Assembly (NCBI RefSeq): GCF_014203425.1
Contig: NZ_JACHJC010000001.1
Span: forward strand, 1,922,001-1,986,000
Direction: 5' to 3'
DNA length: 64,000 nt
Origin: Micromonospora echinospora
Lineage (GTDB): Bacteria; Actinomycetota; Actinomycetes; Mycobacteriales; Micromonosporaceae
Shown: positions 28,790 to 37,612 of the stretch, one piece after another
Position numbering within the stretch: position 1 is the stretch's first letter
Layout of the letters: each line of letters starts with the position of its first letter
The notes under the pieces: generated by a model
The model's database searches: none
Told to the model about the DNA's origin: nothing
What the model saw: only the letters and a program-made list of their open reading frames with translations
Translations under genes and position numbers: made by a program

Positions 28790-30595
28790 TCAGCCGGCGC
28801 GCAGGGCCAGCAGGGCGACGTCGTCCTCGCGGCGGTGCGCGGCGGCGAGCAGCCGATCGCAGAGGAGGTCCAGCGATCCGCCCGGCCCGTTGGCGCCGAG
28901 GTGGGCGAGCAGGTCGGCCTGCCCCTCGTCGATCGGCCGGTCCCGGCGCTCGATCAACCCGTCGGTGTGCAGCAGCAGCGTGTCGCCGGGGGCGAGGACC
29001 AGCGTCCGGCCGGTACGCCGGGGCGCGCGGGCCAGGCCGAGCAGCGGGCCGCGTCCTTCGGCCACCGCGACCGTGCCGTCCGCCCGGACCAGCACCGGCG
29101 GCGGGTGCCCGGCGTTGCACCAGGAGACCCGCAGCCCGTCCGCGTCCGGGCGGATCCGGGCCAGCACCGCGGTGGCGACAGTGGGCACCCGCAGCCCGCC
29201 CATGGCCCGGTCGAGCTGGGCCACCAGCTTCTCCACCGGGTCGTCGCGCCCGTACGCGTTGCCGCGCACCAGGTTGCGCAACTGACCCATGGTGGCCGCC
29301 GCCTCGATGTCGTGACCGGCGACGTCACCGATCGCGGCCACCAACTCGCCGTCGGGCTGGACGAACGCGTCGTACCAGTCGCCGCCCACCTCGACCCGGT
29401 CCGCGACCGGCAGATAGCGGGCGGCCAGCTCGATCCCCGGCACCGTCGGCAGGGTGGGCAGCATGCTGTGCTGGAGCACCTCGGCGACGTGGCGCTGCTC
29501 GCCGTAGAGGCGGCTGTTGCCGACCGCCTGTCCGGCGCGTACCCCGATGTCCTGGGCGGTGCGCAGGTCGCTGTCGTCGAAGCCGCGCCGGCCCGGACGG
29601 TTGACGAGCGTGACGGCCCCGATGATCCGGTCCCCGGCGGCGGTGATCGGCACGGTCAGGTGGGAGCCGACGCCGAGCCGCTCGGCGAGCGGCACCAGCT
29701 CCGGGCGGGTGCCGCCGCGCGCCACGTCCGCCAGCCCGGCCACCGCGCGCACCACCGGCCGCCCGGTGCGCAGCACCGACCGGATCTGCGACTCCGGGCC
29801 GAGCCCGGTGACCAGCAGCTCGGCGAAGCGGGCGAGGTCACCCTCCCGGTCGGCGTCCCGGTGCAGGCCGCTGACGCTGCGCGGGCGTCCCGCCGGGTCG
29901 ACGAGCGTGATGAGGCACCAGTCGGCGAGCAGCGGCACCATGGCGTGCCCGAGCCGGTCGACCGCAGTGGCCACGTCGAGCGTGCCGCCGAGCATCTGGC
30001 TCATCCCGGCCAGCATGGCGAGCCGGTCGTGCGCCTCCTCGGCCCGGCGGCGGGCCTCCTCGGCGCCCCGGACCGCGATGCGCAGCCGCAGCTCCGAGGA
30101 GCACGCGGCCGCCAGGTCGGCGAGCGTACGCAACTGCTCCGCGGTCCAGGCCCGGGGCTTGCTGTCGATCGCGCAGAGCGAGCCGAGCACCCGCCCGTCC
30201 AGGTCGGTGAGCGGCATTCCGGCGTACGCCACCACGCCCAGGTCCTCGATGGCCAGGTTGAGGCGTACCCGGGGGGAGAGGCGGGCGTCGGGCAACACCA
30301 ACGGCATTTCGACGTCCACCACGTGCTGGCAGAACGAGTGGCTCAGCGGTGTCTGCCGGCGCGCCGCCCAGGGCTCCGGCAGCCCGGTCGCGCCGGGAAA
30401 GAACTGCCGGTCGGCGTCGACCAGGGAGACCAGCGCGACAGGCACGTCGAGCAGGTCGCCGACCAGCCGGGCGAACCTGTCGAACGCCTCGTCGGGTACG
30501 GCGTCGAGCCGGGTCTCCCCGAGCGCACGCAACCGGTCGGGATCGGCCAATGCGGGAATCGGCACGGACATCCGCCCCGGGCCGTCCTCGCTCAT
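28790..30595 (-). CDS. GAF-domain PP2C-type serine phosphatase (RsbU/SpoIIE-like)
   Basis: 601 residues from ATG 30595. Two GAF domains lie in tandem: the first (about 30-160) includes SFCQHVVDVEMPLVLPDA, typical of GAF modules linked to signalling enzymes; the second spans about 185-335. The C-terminal SpoIIE/PP2C domain (about 360-601) has the metal-binding DWYDAF, GDVAGHDIEAA, NAGHPPPVL and DTLLLHTDGLIERR. Such proteins dephosphorylate anti-sigma antagonists in partner-switching. No RsbV/RsbW-type partner is encoded nearby, so the target is distant or unknown. The protein has no membrane segment. It is divergent from the 2-hydroxyacid dehydrogenase. Confidence 0.93.
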   Translation of the reverse strand: MSEDGPGRMSVPIPALADPDRLRALGETRLDAVPDEAFDRFARLVGDLLDVPVALVSLVDADRQFFPGATGLPEPWAARRQTPLSHSFCQHVVDVEMPLVLPDARLSPRVRLNLAIEDLGVVAYAGMPLTDLDGRVLGSLCAIDSKPRAWTAEQLRTLADLAAACSSELRLRIAVRGAEEARRRAEEAHDRLAMLAGMSQMLGGTLDVATAVDRLGHAMVPLLADWCLITLVDPAGRPRSVSGLHRDADREGDLARFAELLVTGLGPESQIRSVLRTGRPVVRAVAGLADVARGGTRPELVPLAERLGVGSHLTVPITAAGDRIIGAVTLVNRPGRRGFDDSDLRTAQDIGVRAGQAVGNSRLYGEQRHVAEVLQHSMLPTLPTVPGIELAARYLPVADRVEVGGDWYDAFVQPDGELVAAIGDVAGHDIEAAATMGQLRNLVRGNAYGRDDPVEKLVAQLDRAMGGLRVPTVATAVLARIRPDADGLRVSWCNAGHPPPVLVRADGTVAVAEGRGPLLGLARAPRRTGRTLVLAPGDTLLLHTDGLIERRDRPIDEGQADLLAHLGANGPGGSLDLLCDRLLAAAHRREDDVALLALRAG

Positions 30596-30738
30596 CGCCA
30601 CCGCCCTCAGCAACCGTAACGCCCGGCCGGCGTCCCGTTTTCGGTTATACCCCGCTGGGACGTCACTCCATTCCCGCCGCGGTGTTCGTCACGGGTCACG
30701 CCGCGCCCGCCGTCCCGGGGCCGATATCGTCGGCGGTC

Positions 30739-31665
30739 GTGAAGGCATGGATCCCGCACCCCGAGGGCCTCCGGCTGCTCGGCGAGCCACCGCCCGGCGT
30801 CACCGTGGAGCTGCTGGCGGACCCGGACCGGCTCCCGTCGTCCCCGGACGGGGTGCGGTTCTGGGTACCGCCGTTCCTGTCCGGCCCGGACGCCGGCGCG
30901 TTCCTGGCCCGGCTGCCGGACGTTGAGGTGGTGCAGCTTCTCTCCGCCGGCGCGGACGCCTGGGTGGGGCGCGTCCCGGACGGCGTGACGCTCTGCGACG
31001 CCCGGGGCGTGCACGACTCGCCCACCGCCGAGTGGGTGGTGGCCGCGATCCTGTCCTCGCTGCGCGGGTTCGCGCCGCTGGCCCGGGCGCAGGCGCGGCG
31101 CGAGTGGGCGTACGACGAGGTGGCGCCGACCGACGAACTGGCCGGCAAGCGCGTGCTCATCGTGGGCGCCGGTTCGATCGGCACGGCGGTGCGCGACCGG
31201 ATCACCCCGTTCGAGGTGAGCTTCACGCTGGTGGCCCGTACGCCGCGACCGGACCAGGGCGTGCACGGGGTGGACGAGCTGCCCGCCCTGCTGCCCGGGG
31301 CGGACGTGGTGGTGCTGCTGGTGCCGCTGACCGACCAGACCCGGGGCCTGGTCGACGAGCGTTTCCTGGCCGCGATGCCGGACGGCGCGTTGCTGGTGAA
31401 CGCCGCACGGGGGCCGGTGGTCAGCACCCCGGCGCTGCTCGCCGAGCTGACCTCGGGGCGCCTGCGGGCGGCGGTGGACGTCACCGACCCGGAGCCGCTG
31501 CCCGCCGACCATCCTCTGTGGGAGCTGCCGAACCTGCTGCTCACCCCGCACATCGGCGGCTCGGTACGCGGTCTGCTGCCGCGGGCGTACCGCCTGGTGG
31601 CCGAGCAACTGCGCCGGTACGCGGCCGGGGAGGAGCTGACGAACCGGGTGGTCGACGGCTACTGA
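30739..31665 (+). CDS. D-isomer 2-hydroxyacid dehydrogenase family protein
   Basis: 308 residues from GTG 30739. The NAD-binding domain has VLIVGAGSIGTAVRDR (GxGxxG, about 137-152). Catalytic residues are visible: Arg in NAARGPVV, Glu in DVTDPEPLPADHPLW and His in LLTPHIGG. The family includes glyoxylate/hydroxypyruvate, lactate and phosphoglycerate dehydrogenases; serA is separately present at 56.9 kb, so this one acts on a different hydroxy- or keto-acid. TATCGT at 30725-30730 ends eight bases before the GTG, suggesting a leaderless start. The 3' end overlaps the next, convergent gene by 7 bp. Confidence 0.92.
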   Translation: MKAWIPHPEGLRLLGEPPPGVTVELLADPDRLPSSPDGVRFWVPPFLSGPDAGAFLARLPDVEVVQLLSAGADAWVGRVPDGVTLCDARGVHDSPTAEWVVAAILSSLRGFAPLARAQARREWAYDEVAPTDELAGKRVLIVGAGSIGTAVRDRITPFEVSFTLVARTPRPDQGVHGVDELPALLPGADVVVLLVPLTDQTRGLVDERFLAAMPDGALLVNAARGPVVSTPALLAELTSGRLRAAVDVTDPEPLPADHPLWELPNLLLTPHIGGSVRGLLPRAYRLVAEQLRRYAAGEELTNRVVDGY

Positions 31666-32042
31666 TCGTTCGCCTCACCGGGCAGCTCCTGCCCGGTGAC
31701 GGCGATCAGGTGGGGCAGCTCGGTGGCGCGTACCGCCGGCAGCATGACGACTTCGCCGTCGTCGAGCCGGGCGAGCGCGCGGCCCCGGGCGTCGCCGGCC
31801 AGTTCGGCGACGCGCGTCCACGGCACCCGGCGTTGCCCGGCGAGCGCCCGCAGCCGCAGTTCCGAGGCGTCGGCGTCGGTGCCGGAGCGCCACGCCCAGA
31901 CCGCGACCGCGACCGGGACGAGCAGCACCCAGAGCAGCCACCAGCGGGCGGTGGCCAGTGGCAGCGCGCCGATGGCGGCGACGATCGCGGCGACCAGGAT
32001 GGCCTGGTTGTGTCGGAAACGGACGGTATCGGCACGGCTCAC
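31659..32042 (-). CDS. Small membrane protein with PH-like (bPH) domain
   Basis: 127 residues from GTG 32042. Two membrane helices (about 13-29 and 33-47) are followed by ELRLRALAGQRRVPWTRVAEL and a short beta-rich tail (LARLDDGEVVMLPAVRATELPHL). This is the pattern of actinobacterial PH-domain membrane proteins of unknown function. Upstream in-frame starts would add 77 residues with no homologous look, so I reject them. It overlaps the end of the convergent dehydrogenase gene by 7 bp. Confidence 0.75.
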   Translation of the reverse strand: MSRADTVRFRHNQAILVAAIVAAIGALPLATARWWLLWVLLVPVAVAVWAWRSGTDADASELRLRALAGQRRVPWTRVAELAGDARGRALARLDDGEVVMLPAVRATELPHLIAVTGQELPGEANDQ

Positions 32043-32428
32043 CCTCCGATGATCCCACCCGGCCGACTCCCACCACCCCTCGCCCCGGCAGACCGGCGTC
32101 CCATCCCCCCACGCTCGTCCGTAGCGCGCCCGCCTCCCGGTGCAAGCCGCTCTCATTCCCCGTTCCATCGCCGCCGTCAGCTCTGGAGATCTTGGCACGT
32201 CTCTGCCCTCCCGAGGGCGATTGCGTACCAAGATCTGGCGCGAGCGGGCCCCTATGGGTGGGGTGTGACGCATGTCACTGGTGTGGTGACGTCACCGGGC
32301 GCTTCCGGGATCGTTTCTAGGCATGGCCGCAGCGGTCCCCGCCGATGCGTCCCGCCTGCCCGACCCCGCACGTCGTACCGCGAACCGCAACCGCACCGCC
32401 CCCGTGCCCCCTCACGAAGGCGACCGCC
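32043..32428. other. 386-bp intergenic region with nested inverted repeat
   Basis: There is no convincing gene. It holds the divergent promoters of the PH-like protein and the degenerate GGDEF-EAL gene. The clear structure is the inverted repeat AGATCTTGG (32187-32195)/CCAAGATCT (32228-32236) with a second stem GCCCTC/GAGGGC (32205-32210, 32213-32218) inside its loop. The open frame here reads Pro/Ala/Thr-rich sequence without domain likeness. Confidence 0.6.
32187..32236. repeat. Nested inverted repeat
   Basis: Outer arms AGATCTTGG and CCAAGATCT are perfect 9-bp complements 32 bp apart. Inner arms GCCCTC and GAGGGC are separated by two bases. It stands more than 150 bp from either flanking start codon. 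It may be a regulatory hairpin or a member of a dispersed repeat family. Confidence 0.65.
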
Positions 32429-34861
32429 GTGCCCGTCCCCCCTCCCGCCGGTCCCCGTCGGCGGCCACCCCTGTCCGATGTCGCCGTATCGCTCACCGGC
32501 GCGGTCTTTCTCCTGGCGGGCGTCGCCGGGCTCCTGCCCGGTCCGGCCGCCGCCGCGCTCGCCGTCGCCGGTGGATCCGCGCTCGCCTGCGTCCGGCTCG
32601 CCTGGCTGGCCGGCGGAGCGCTGCCCGCCGCTCCGAGCGACCTCACCCCGAACGTGCCGCCGACCGTCGACGCCCGAACCACCGAATCGCCAGCCCGGAG
32701 CGCGGGCACCGGGCCGCCCGAGCACCGGCACGCCGCCTCGCCGGCCCGGCCGGCCGGGCACCGGCACGCCGCCTCGCCCGGCGTGCCGCCCGAGCGTCGG
32801 GACGGCACCGCGCCGGGCGTGACGACCGGGCGGCAGGCACGCCGGGTCGCGCTGTCCCGCCGGGTCGCTGCGATCCTGGACGCCGCCGTCCTGGTCGCCG
32901 GGCTCACCGTCGCGGTGCTGCCGCTGAGCGATCCCGCGCACCGGCTGCCGATCGCGCTGACCGGGCTGTGCCTCACCACGCCGCTGTACGTGACGGCGCT
33001 GCTGCGCCTGCCCGGCCGGTCCCGGATGTCCGGCCCCGAGTTGGTGCGCCGTGGCGTCGACGTGCTCGCGCTCGGCGTCAGCCTGGTCTTCGCCGGCTGG
33101 ATGCTGCTGCCGGGCGGCCCGGTCCGGGCCGTCGCCGGGATCGCCGCGTCGGGCGGCGCGGTGCTGCTGGCCGTACTCGTGGTGGCGGCCCTCGCCGAAC
33201 GCCGCCGCCGGCCGGGTGCCGCGGGCTGCCACGCCGGGGCGGCGCTGACGCTCGGCGGGCTGACGCTGCTGGTGGTGCTGCTGGCGTACGACGCGCCGGA
33301 ACGGGCGCTGCCGGTGGTCGCGGCGCCGCTGCTGGCGGGAGCGCTGCTCACCGTCGCCGGCCTGCGGCGCGCCTGGGCGGGGGAGCGGCCGGGCCGGGAC
33401 CTGGCGCCGGCCGCCTGGCCCCGCCTGACCGCGCCAGCCGGGATCGCCGCGCTGGCCGCCGGTGTCCACCTGTGCGCGGTGGGGGAGTTCAGCACCGGCG
33501 CGATGGCCCTGGGCCTGGCGGTCATTCCGCCGATCATGGCGGGGGAACTGCTCGCCGCCGCGGACCAGCGTCGCCGGGTGCAACGGCTCGCGGCCCGTGA
33601 GGCGTGGTTGCGGCGCCGGCTCGGACCGGACGCCCGGGCCGCCGAGCCCGCGCCGTTGACCCGCGCGGATCTGGTCCGGGCGATGGCGCAGCGCAGCGGC
33701 GGCGCCCTGCTCGTGGTCGACCTGCACGGCGAGGGCGCCGCCGTGCCGGAGGGACCGGTCCTCACCGAGGTCGCGCGTCGGCTCCGGGCCGGCGCCGAGA
33801 CGCGTGATCTGGTCGTCCGGCTCGGCGACACCGAGTACGCGATCCTCACCGACCTCGGGCCGGTGCTCGCGTACGCGCTCGGCACGCGGCTGCTGGCAGC
33901 GCTGACCGAGCCGTACCCGCGGCCGTGCGGGGCGGCCCGGGTGCGGGTGAGCGTCGGGCTGGCCGAGACCAGCGGCGGCGAACCGGAGGACGTGTTGCGC
34001 CAGGCCGACCTGGCCCGCCGCCGGGCGGTGCAGCTCGGCCGGGACCGGGTCGAGTGGTACGACGCCTATCTGGAGGAGCAACTGGTCCGGCGCCTGGATC
34101 TGGAACGGGAGCTGCCCGGGGCGGTGGCGCGCGGTGAGCTGGACCTGGTCTACCAGCCGGTGGTGGCGCTCGCGGAGCGGGTGCCGGTCGGCACCGAGGC
34201 GTTGCTGCGCTGGCGCAGTCCCACGCTGGGCACCGTGCTGCCGGCGGAGTTGCTGCCGGTGGCGACCGACCTCGATCTGGTCGGCGAGATCGGGCGCTGG
34301 GTGGTGGACCGCGCCTGCCGCCAGCTCGCCGCGTGGTCGGAGGGGGGCCGGGAGCTGTGGATGGCGGTGAACGTGACGCCGCGCGAGCTGGCCGCGCCGG
34401 ACTTCGTCGCCCGCACCGCTACCGCGCTCGCCGCGTACGACGTGTCGCCGGAGCGGCTGGTGGTGGAGGTGGCCGAGCCGGGGGTCAGCGCCGAGTTGTC
34501 CACCGTGGTGGCCCGGCTCGCCGGGCTCCGCTCGATCGGCGTGCGGACCGCGCTCGACGACTTCCGCGCCGAGCACGCCTCGCTCGCCCAGCTCCGCCGC
34601 CTGCCGATCGACCTGCTCAAGGTGGGCCCGCACCTGGTCGGGCCGGGTGGGGACGGGCAGCGTCCGTTGATCGACGTGGTGGCGAACCTGGCCGACCGGC
34701 TCGGTGTGGAGCTGGTGGTCGAGGAGCTGGAGTCGGAGGGGCAGGTGGCCGGGGCACGGCGGGCCGGCTGCCGGTACGGGCAGGGCTTCGCGCTGGCCCG
34801 GCCGGCGACCGCCGAGCGGGTCGAGGCGTGGTTCGAGGAGTTCCCGTCCGCCGCCCGATGA
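32429..34861 (+). CDS. Membrane GGDEF-EAL protein, GGDEF degenerate
   Basis: 810 residues from GTG 32429, chosen for the GAAGG eight bases upstream; ATG 32345 in frame is an alternative with a Pro-rich tail. The N-terminal ~380 residues contain about nine hydrophobic segments with a Pro/His-rich loop after the second. The GGDEF motif is replaced by GDTEY (466-470), so cyclase activity is unlikely. In the EAL domain, EAL (590-592), NVTPREL, VEVAE, LDDF and YGQGF are kept, but the usual KxD is KVG (Gly733), so one metal ligand is lost and FGTG is FRAE. It may bind rather than hydrolyse cyclic di-GMP. It converges on the LacI gene. Confidence 0.9.
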   Translation: MPVPPPAGPRRRPPLSDVAVSLTGAVFLLAGVAGLLPGPAAAALAVAGGSALACVRLAWLAGGALPAAPSDLTPNVPPTVDARTTESPARSAGTGPPEHRHAASPARPAGHRHAASPGVPPERRDGTAPGVTTGRQARRVALSRRVAAILDAAVLVAGLTVAVLPLSDPAHRLPIALTGLCLTTPLYVTALLRLPGRSRMSGPELVRRGVDVLALGVSLVFAGWMLLPGGPVRAVAGIAASGGAVLLAVLVVAALAERRRRPGAAGCHAGAALTLGGLTLLVVLLAYDAPERALPVVAAPLLAGALLTVAGLRRAWAGERPGRDLAPAAWPRLTAPAGIAALAAGVHLCAVGEFSTGAMALGLAVIPPIMAGELLAAADQRRRVQRLAAREAWLRRRLGPDARAAEPAPLTRADLVRAMAQRSGGALLVVDLHGEGAAVPEGPVLTEVARRLRAGAETRDLVVRLGDTEYAILTDLGPVLAYALGTRLLAALTEPYPRPCGAARVRVSVGLAETSGGEPEDVLRQADLARRRAVQLGRDRVEWYDAYLEEQLVRRLDLERELPGAVARGELDLVYQPVVALAERVPVGTEALLRWRSPTLGTVLPAELLPVATDLDLVGEIGRWVVDRACRQLAAWSEGGRELWMAVNVTPRELAAPDFVARTATALAAYDVSPERLVVEVAEPGVSAELSTVVARLAGLRSIGVRTALDDFRAEHASLAQLRRLPIDLLKVGPHLVGPGGDGQRPLIDVVANLADRLGVELVVEELESEGQVAGARRAGCRYGQGFALARPATAERVEAWFEEFPSAAR

Positions 34862-34877
34862 GCTGAACCGGTTCAGC
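34862..34877. promoter_or_regulatory. 16-bp perfect palindrome GCTGAACCGGTTCAGC (LacI-operator-like)
   Basis: A perfect 16-bp palindrome centred on CG, between the GGDEF-EAL stop and the last codon of the LacI gene (stop 34873-34875). It has no loop, so it suits a protein dimer better than an RNA hairpin. Its right half CGGTTCAG recurs at 36041-36048 and 36202-36209 near the LacI-controlled promoters. Confidence 0.6.
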
Positions 34878-35895
34878 GCTCCGTACGAGGTGGTGCGGTG
34901 CTGCCGCGCGGCGTGAGGTGCGCGGTCTCGTCCTGGACCACGGCGGCCGGCTCGCCGGCGATCACCGCCAGGAGTTGCCGGGCGGCGTGCGCGCCGTACG
35001 CCGGGATGTCCCGGCCCAGCGCGGTCAGCGGCGGGTGCACCAGCCGGCAGAGCGGCGAGTCGTCCCAGGCCACGATGGACAGGTCGCCGGGGACGGTCAG
35101 GCCCATCTCCTGGGCCACCGAGAGCCCGGCGATCGCCATCACGTCGTTGTCGTAGATGACGGCTGTCGGCCGGGCGGCGGAGCTGAGCAGCCGCCGGGTG
35201 GCCCGCGCGCCCTCCTCGCCGGTGTAGTCGGACCAGACCGTCTGCGCCTCGTCCAGCCCGAGCCGCCGGCACACGCCGGTGAACGCCTCGGTGCGGATCT
35301 CGGTGTGCAGCAGCGACGGCAGCCCGCCGACCCGGGCGATGCGCCGGTGCCCGAGCGCGACCAGGTACTCCACCGTCTCGGCCAGCGCCGCCGCGTCGTC
35401 GGACCAGACGCTCGCCAGGCCGCCGGTGTGGCCGGGGCCGCCGATCACCACCGCCGGCAGTTGCAGCTCCTCCAGCGCCGGTACCCGCCGGTCGTCGGTG
35501 CGCAGGTCGCAGACGAGCACGCCGTCGACCCGGCGTTCGGCCCACCACCGCCGGTACACAGCGATCTCGGCCTCCTGGTCGCTGACCACCTGGAGGGTGA
35601 GCGCGTACGAGCGGGCCGACAGCTCGGCCTCGACACCGCTGATCAGCTCCATGAAGAACGGCTCGATGCCGAGTATCCGGGCGGGGCGGCACAACGCCAG
35701 CCCGACCGCCTTCGCGGTCGCGCCGGACAGCGCGCGGGCGGCGCTGCTCGGCCGGAACCCGATCTCGGCGGCGATCGCGAGGATGCGCTGGCGGGTCGCC
35801 TCGGAGACGCCGGGCTGGCCGTTGAGCGCGTACGACACGGCGCCCTTGGAGACCCCGGCACGCCGGGCGACGTCGGCGATGGTCGGCCGCTTCAC
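34873..35895 (-). CDS. LacI family transcriptional regulator
   Basis: 340 residues from GTG 35895; GGAGG lies nine bases upstream, and the GTG gives the normal LacI start VKRPTIADVARRAGVSKGAVSYALNG. That is the helix-turn-helix plus the hinge (VSEATRQRI...ARALSG). The rest is a periplasmic-binding-protein-like sugar-sensor domain (about 60-325) with typical NDVMAIAGL and DLSIVAWDDSPL. It is divergent from a solute-binding protein, two permeases and a beta-mannosidase, so it most likely represses that operon until a mannoside is present. CGGTTCAG-containing sites lie upstream of both transcripts, which suggests autoregulation. Confidence 0.93.
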   Translation of the reverse strand: MKRPTIADVARRAGVSKGAVSYALNGQPGVSEATRQRILAIAAEIGFRPSSAARALSGATAKAVGLALCRPARILGIEPFFMELISGVEAELSARSYALTLQVVSDQEAEIAVYRRWWAERRVDGVLVCDLRTDDRRVPALEELQLPAVVIGGPGHTGGLASVWSDDAAALAETVEYLVALGHRRIARVGGLPSLLHTEIRTEAFTGVCRRLGLDEAQTVWSDYTGEEGARATRRLLSSAARPTAVIYDNDVMAIAGLSVAQEMGLTVPGDLSIVAWDDSPLCRLVHPPLTALGRDIPAYGAHAARQLLAVIAGEPAAVVQDETAHLTPRGSTAPPRTER

Positions 35896-36159
35896 CGGAG
35901 CGTTCCTCCACTGTGTCCGGCCCTCGCGGGCGTTCTCGGTCGCCGGGCTCACCGGCGTCTGGTGACGCTACTGCACCGCCGCCGCGGCCCGGTCGGCGTG
36001 GGCTGCGGCCGGCCGCGGTGTCCGGCGGCCACTGCTTGTGCGGTTCAGCTTAGTGCGCATGCCGCTCTCCCCGGTCACCCGGTGTCCGGGCGAATGCGCC
36101 TCCACCTGCGGTCCGATAAGGCGGTGCGGTTACCGGACCGGCACGTTCGTAACCGCCCG

Positions 36160-36188
36160 TTGACAGCCCTGGGGGTGAACCGTACGGT
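36160..36188 (+). promoter_or_regulatory. Promoter of the sugar-uptake operon (TTGACA-17-TACGGT)
   Basis: A perfect -35 hexamer TTGACA (36160-36165) is 17 bp from TACGGT (36183-36188), a good housekeeping-sigma -10 for an actinomycete. Transcription would begin near 36195, about 64 bp before the lipoprotein ATG. Confidence 0.75.
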
Positions 36189-36195
36189 GGCCTCA

Positions 36196-36210
36196 CTTAT
36201 CCGGTTCAGT
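36196..36210 (+). promoter_or_regulatory. Candidate LacI operator at the transcription start
   Basis: CTTATCCGGTTCAGT centres on CCGG and shares CCGGTTCAG with the perfect palindrome at 34862-34877; the left half is imperfect. Its place just after the -10 element would let a bound repressor block transcription. Confidence 0.45.
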
Positions 36211-36258
36211 CAACGTTCCTCGATATGTGGAGCGTTCCCATTCGGCGCGGAGGATGAG

Positions 36259-37542
36259 ATGAGACGGTCCTGGACGCACCTGGCGCGCGTGACCGCCGCC
36301 GGTGCCGTCGCCCTGGTCATGGTCGCCGCGTGCAGCGGCCGGAGCACCACCGGCGGCTCGGACGCGGGCGGCGGTCAGGTAACGCTGAAAATCAACTTCT
36401 GGGGCGACTTCGGCCTCCAGGACCTCAAGGCCAGGTACGAGGCCGAGCACCCGAACGTCAAGATCCAGCTCAACTCGGGCGAGTACAACGCCCAGCACGA
36501 GGACCTGCAGAAGAAGCTCGTCGCGGGCAACGGCGCGCCGGACATCGCGGCGATCGACGAGGGCTTCATGGTCCAGTTCCGCAGCCAGTCCGACAAGTTC
36601 GTCAACCTGCTCGACAAGGGCGCCGGCTCGTACGAGAGCAAGTACCTGCCGTGGAAGTGGAAGCAGTCGCTGTCGGCCGACGGCAAGACGCAGATCGGCC
36701 TCGGCACCGACGTCGGCGGTCTGGCCATGTGCTACCGCACCGACCTGTTCAAGGCCGCCGGCCTGCCCACCGAACGCGACCAGGTGTCCGCGCTCTGGCC
36801 CACCTGGGACAAGTTCATCGAGGTCGGCCAGCAATACACCACCACGACGAAGAAGAAGTTCATCGACGCGGGCACGAACCTGTTCAACCCGATCCTCGGC
36901 CAGCAGCCGGTCGGGTTCTACGACGAGCAGGACCAGCTCCGGATGGAGCAGGGCCCGAAGGTCGCGTTCGACTACACGGTCAAGGCCGTCGGCGCCGGGC
37001 TGTCGGCCAACCTGGTCAGCTTCCAGGCCGACTGGGACAAGGGCTTCACCAGCGGGGCGTTCGCGGTGCTGGCCTGCCCGGCGTGGATGCTCGGCCACAT
37101 CAAGGACACCGCGCCCGGCACCCAGGGCAAGTGGGACATCGCCGCGGTACCCGGTGGCGGCGGCAACTGGGGCGGCTCGTTCCTGACGCTGCCCAAGCAG
37201 GGCAAGAACGTCGACGAGGCGTACAAGCTGCTGACCTGGCTGGTCGCGCCGGAGCAGCAGATCGAGATCTTCAAGAAGGTCGGGAATCTGCCGTCGCAGC
37301 CGGCGCTCTACGCCGACCCGGCCATCGCCGACTTCAAGAACCCGTTCTTCAACGACGCCCCGGTCGGCCAGATCTTCCCGAAGATGGCGCAGGGCCTCAC
37401 CCCGCAGTACCTGGGCCGCAAGAACGGCCCGACCCGGGTGGCGGTGGAGAACGTGATCCGGCGGGTGGAGAACAAGTCGCTCAAGTCCGACGCCGCCTGG
37501 TCCGAGGCGGTCAAGGAGGCCGAGAAGGCCGCGAAGTCCTGA
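36259..37542 (+). CDS. ABC sugar-binding lipoprotein (family 1 solute-binding protein)
   Basis: 427 residues from ATG 36259, preceded by GGAGG. The signal peptide ends in the lipobox VAAC (Cys25), so it is lipid-anchored outside the membrane. The mature part is a family-1 extracellular solute-binding protein (LKINFWGDFGLQDLKARYEAEHPNVKI...; GAPDIAAIDEGFM; later FTSGAFAVLACPAWML and GGSFLTLPKQG). It captures sugars for the two permeases that follow. The downstream beta-mannosidase suggests beta-mannosides or manno-oligosaccharides, which is inference from context. It is the first gene of the operon under the promoter at 36160. Confidence 0.95.
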   Translation: MRRSWTHLARVTAAGAVALVMVAACSGRSTTGGSDAGGGQVTLKINFWGDFGLQDLKARYEAEHPNVKIQLNSGEYNAQHEDLQKKLVAGNGAPDIAAIDEGFMVQFRSQSDKFVNLLDKGAGSYESKYLPWKWKQSLSADGKTQIGLGTDVGGLAMCYRTDLFKAAGLPTERDQVSALWPTWDKFIEVGQQYTTTTKKKFIDAGTNLFNPILGQQPVGFYDEQDQLRMEQGPKVAFDYTVKAVGAGLSANLVSFQADWDKGFTSGAFAVLACPAWMLGHIKDTAPGTQGKWDIAAVPGGGGNWGGSFLTLPKQGKNVDEAYKLLTWLVAPEQQIEIFKKVGNLPSQPALYADPAIADFKNPFFNDAPVGQIFPKMAQGLTPQYLGRKNGPTRVAVENVIRRVENKSLKSDAAWSEAVKEAEKAAKS

Positions 37543-37612
37543 CACGTCAGCGGGGACGAGGCGGCCCGTTCCGCCCCGTCCCCGTCCGATCTCCCGGCCC
37601 TGGAGTGAACAG

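Larger units (their letters stand above)
35896..36258. other. 363-bp divergent control region of the mannoside operon
   Basis: There is no gene. It separates the LacI gene from the solute-binding-protein gene and carries the TTGACA/TACGGT promoter (36160-36188), a candidate operator over the start site (36196-36210) and another half-site copy CGGTTCAG at 36041-36048, plus the ribosome sites of both genes. Confidence 0.75.

Noticed and set aside
34862..34877. A terminator between the GGDEF-EAL gene and the LacI gene
   Set aside because: The 16-bp palindrome has no loop, so it would not fold well in RNA, and its half-site recurs at the LacI-controlled promoter; an operator is more likely.
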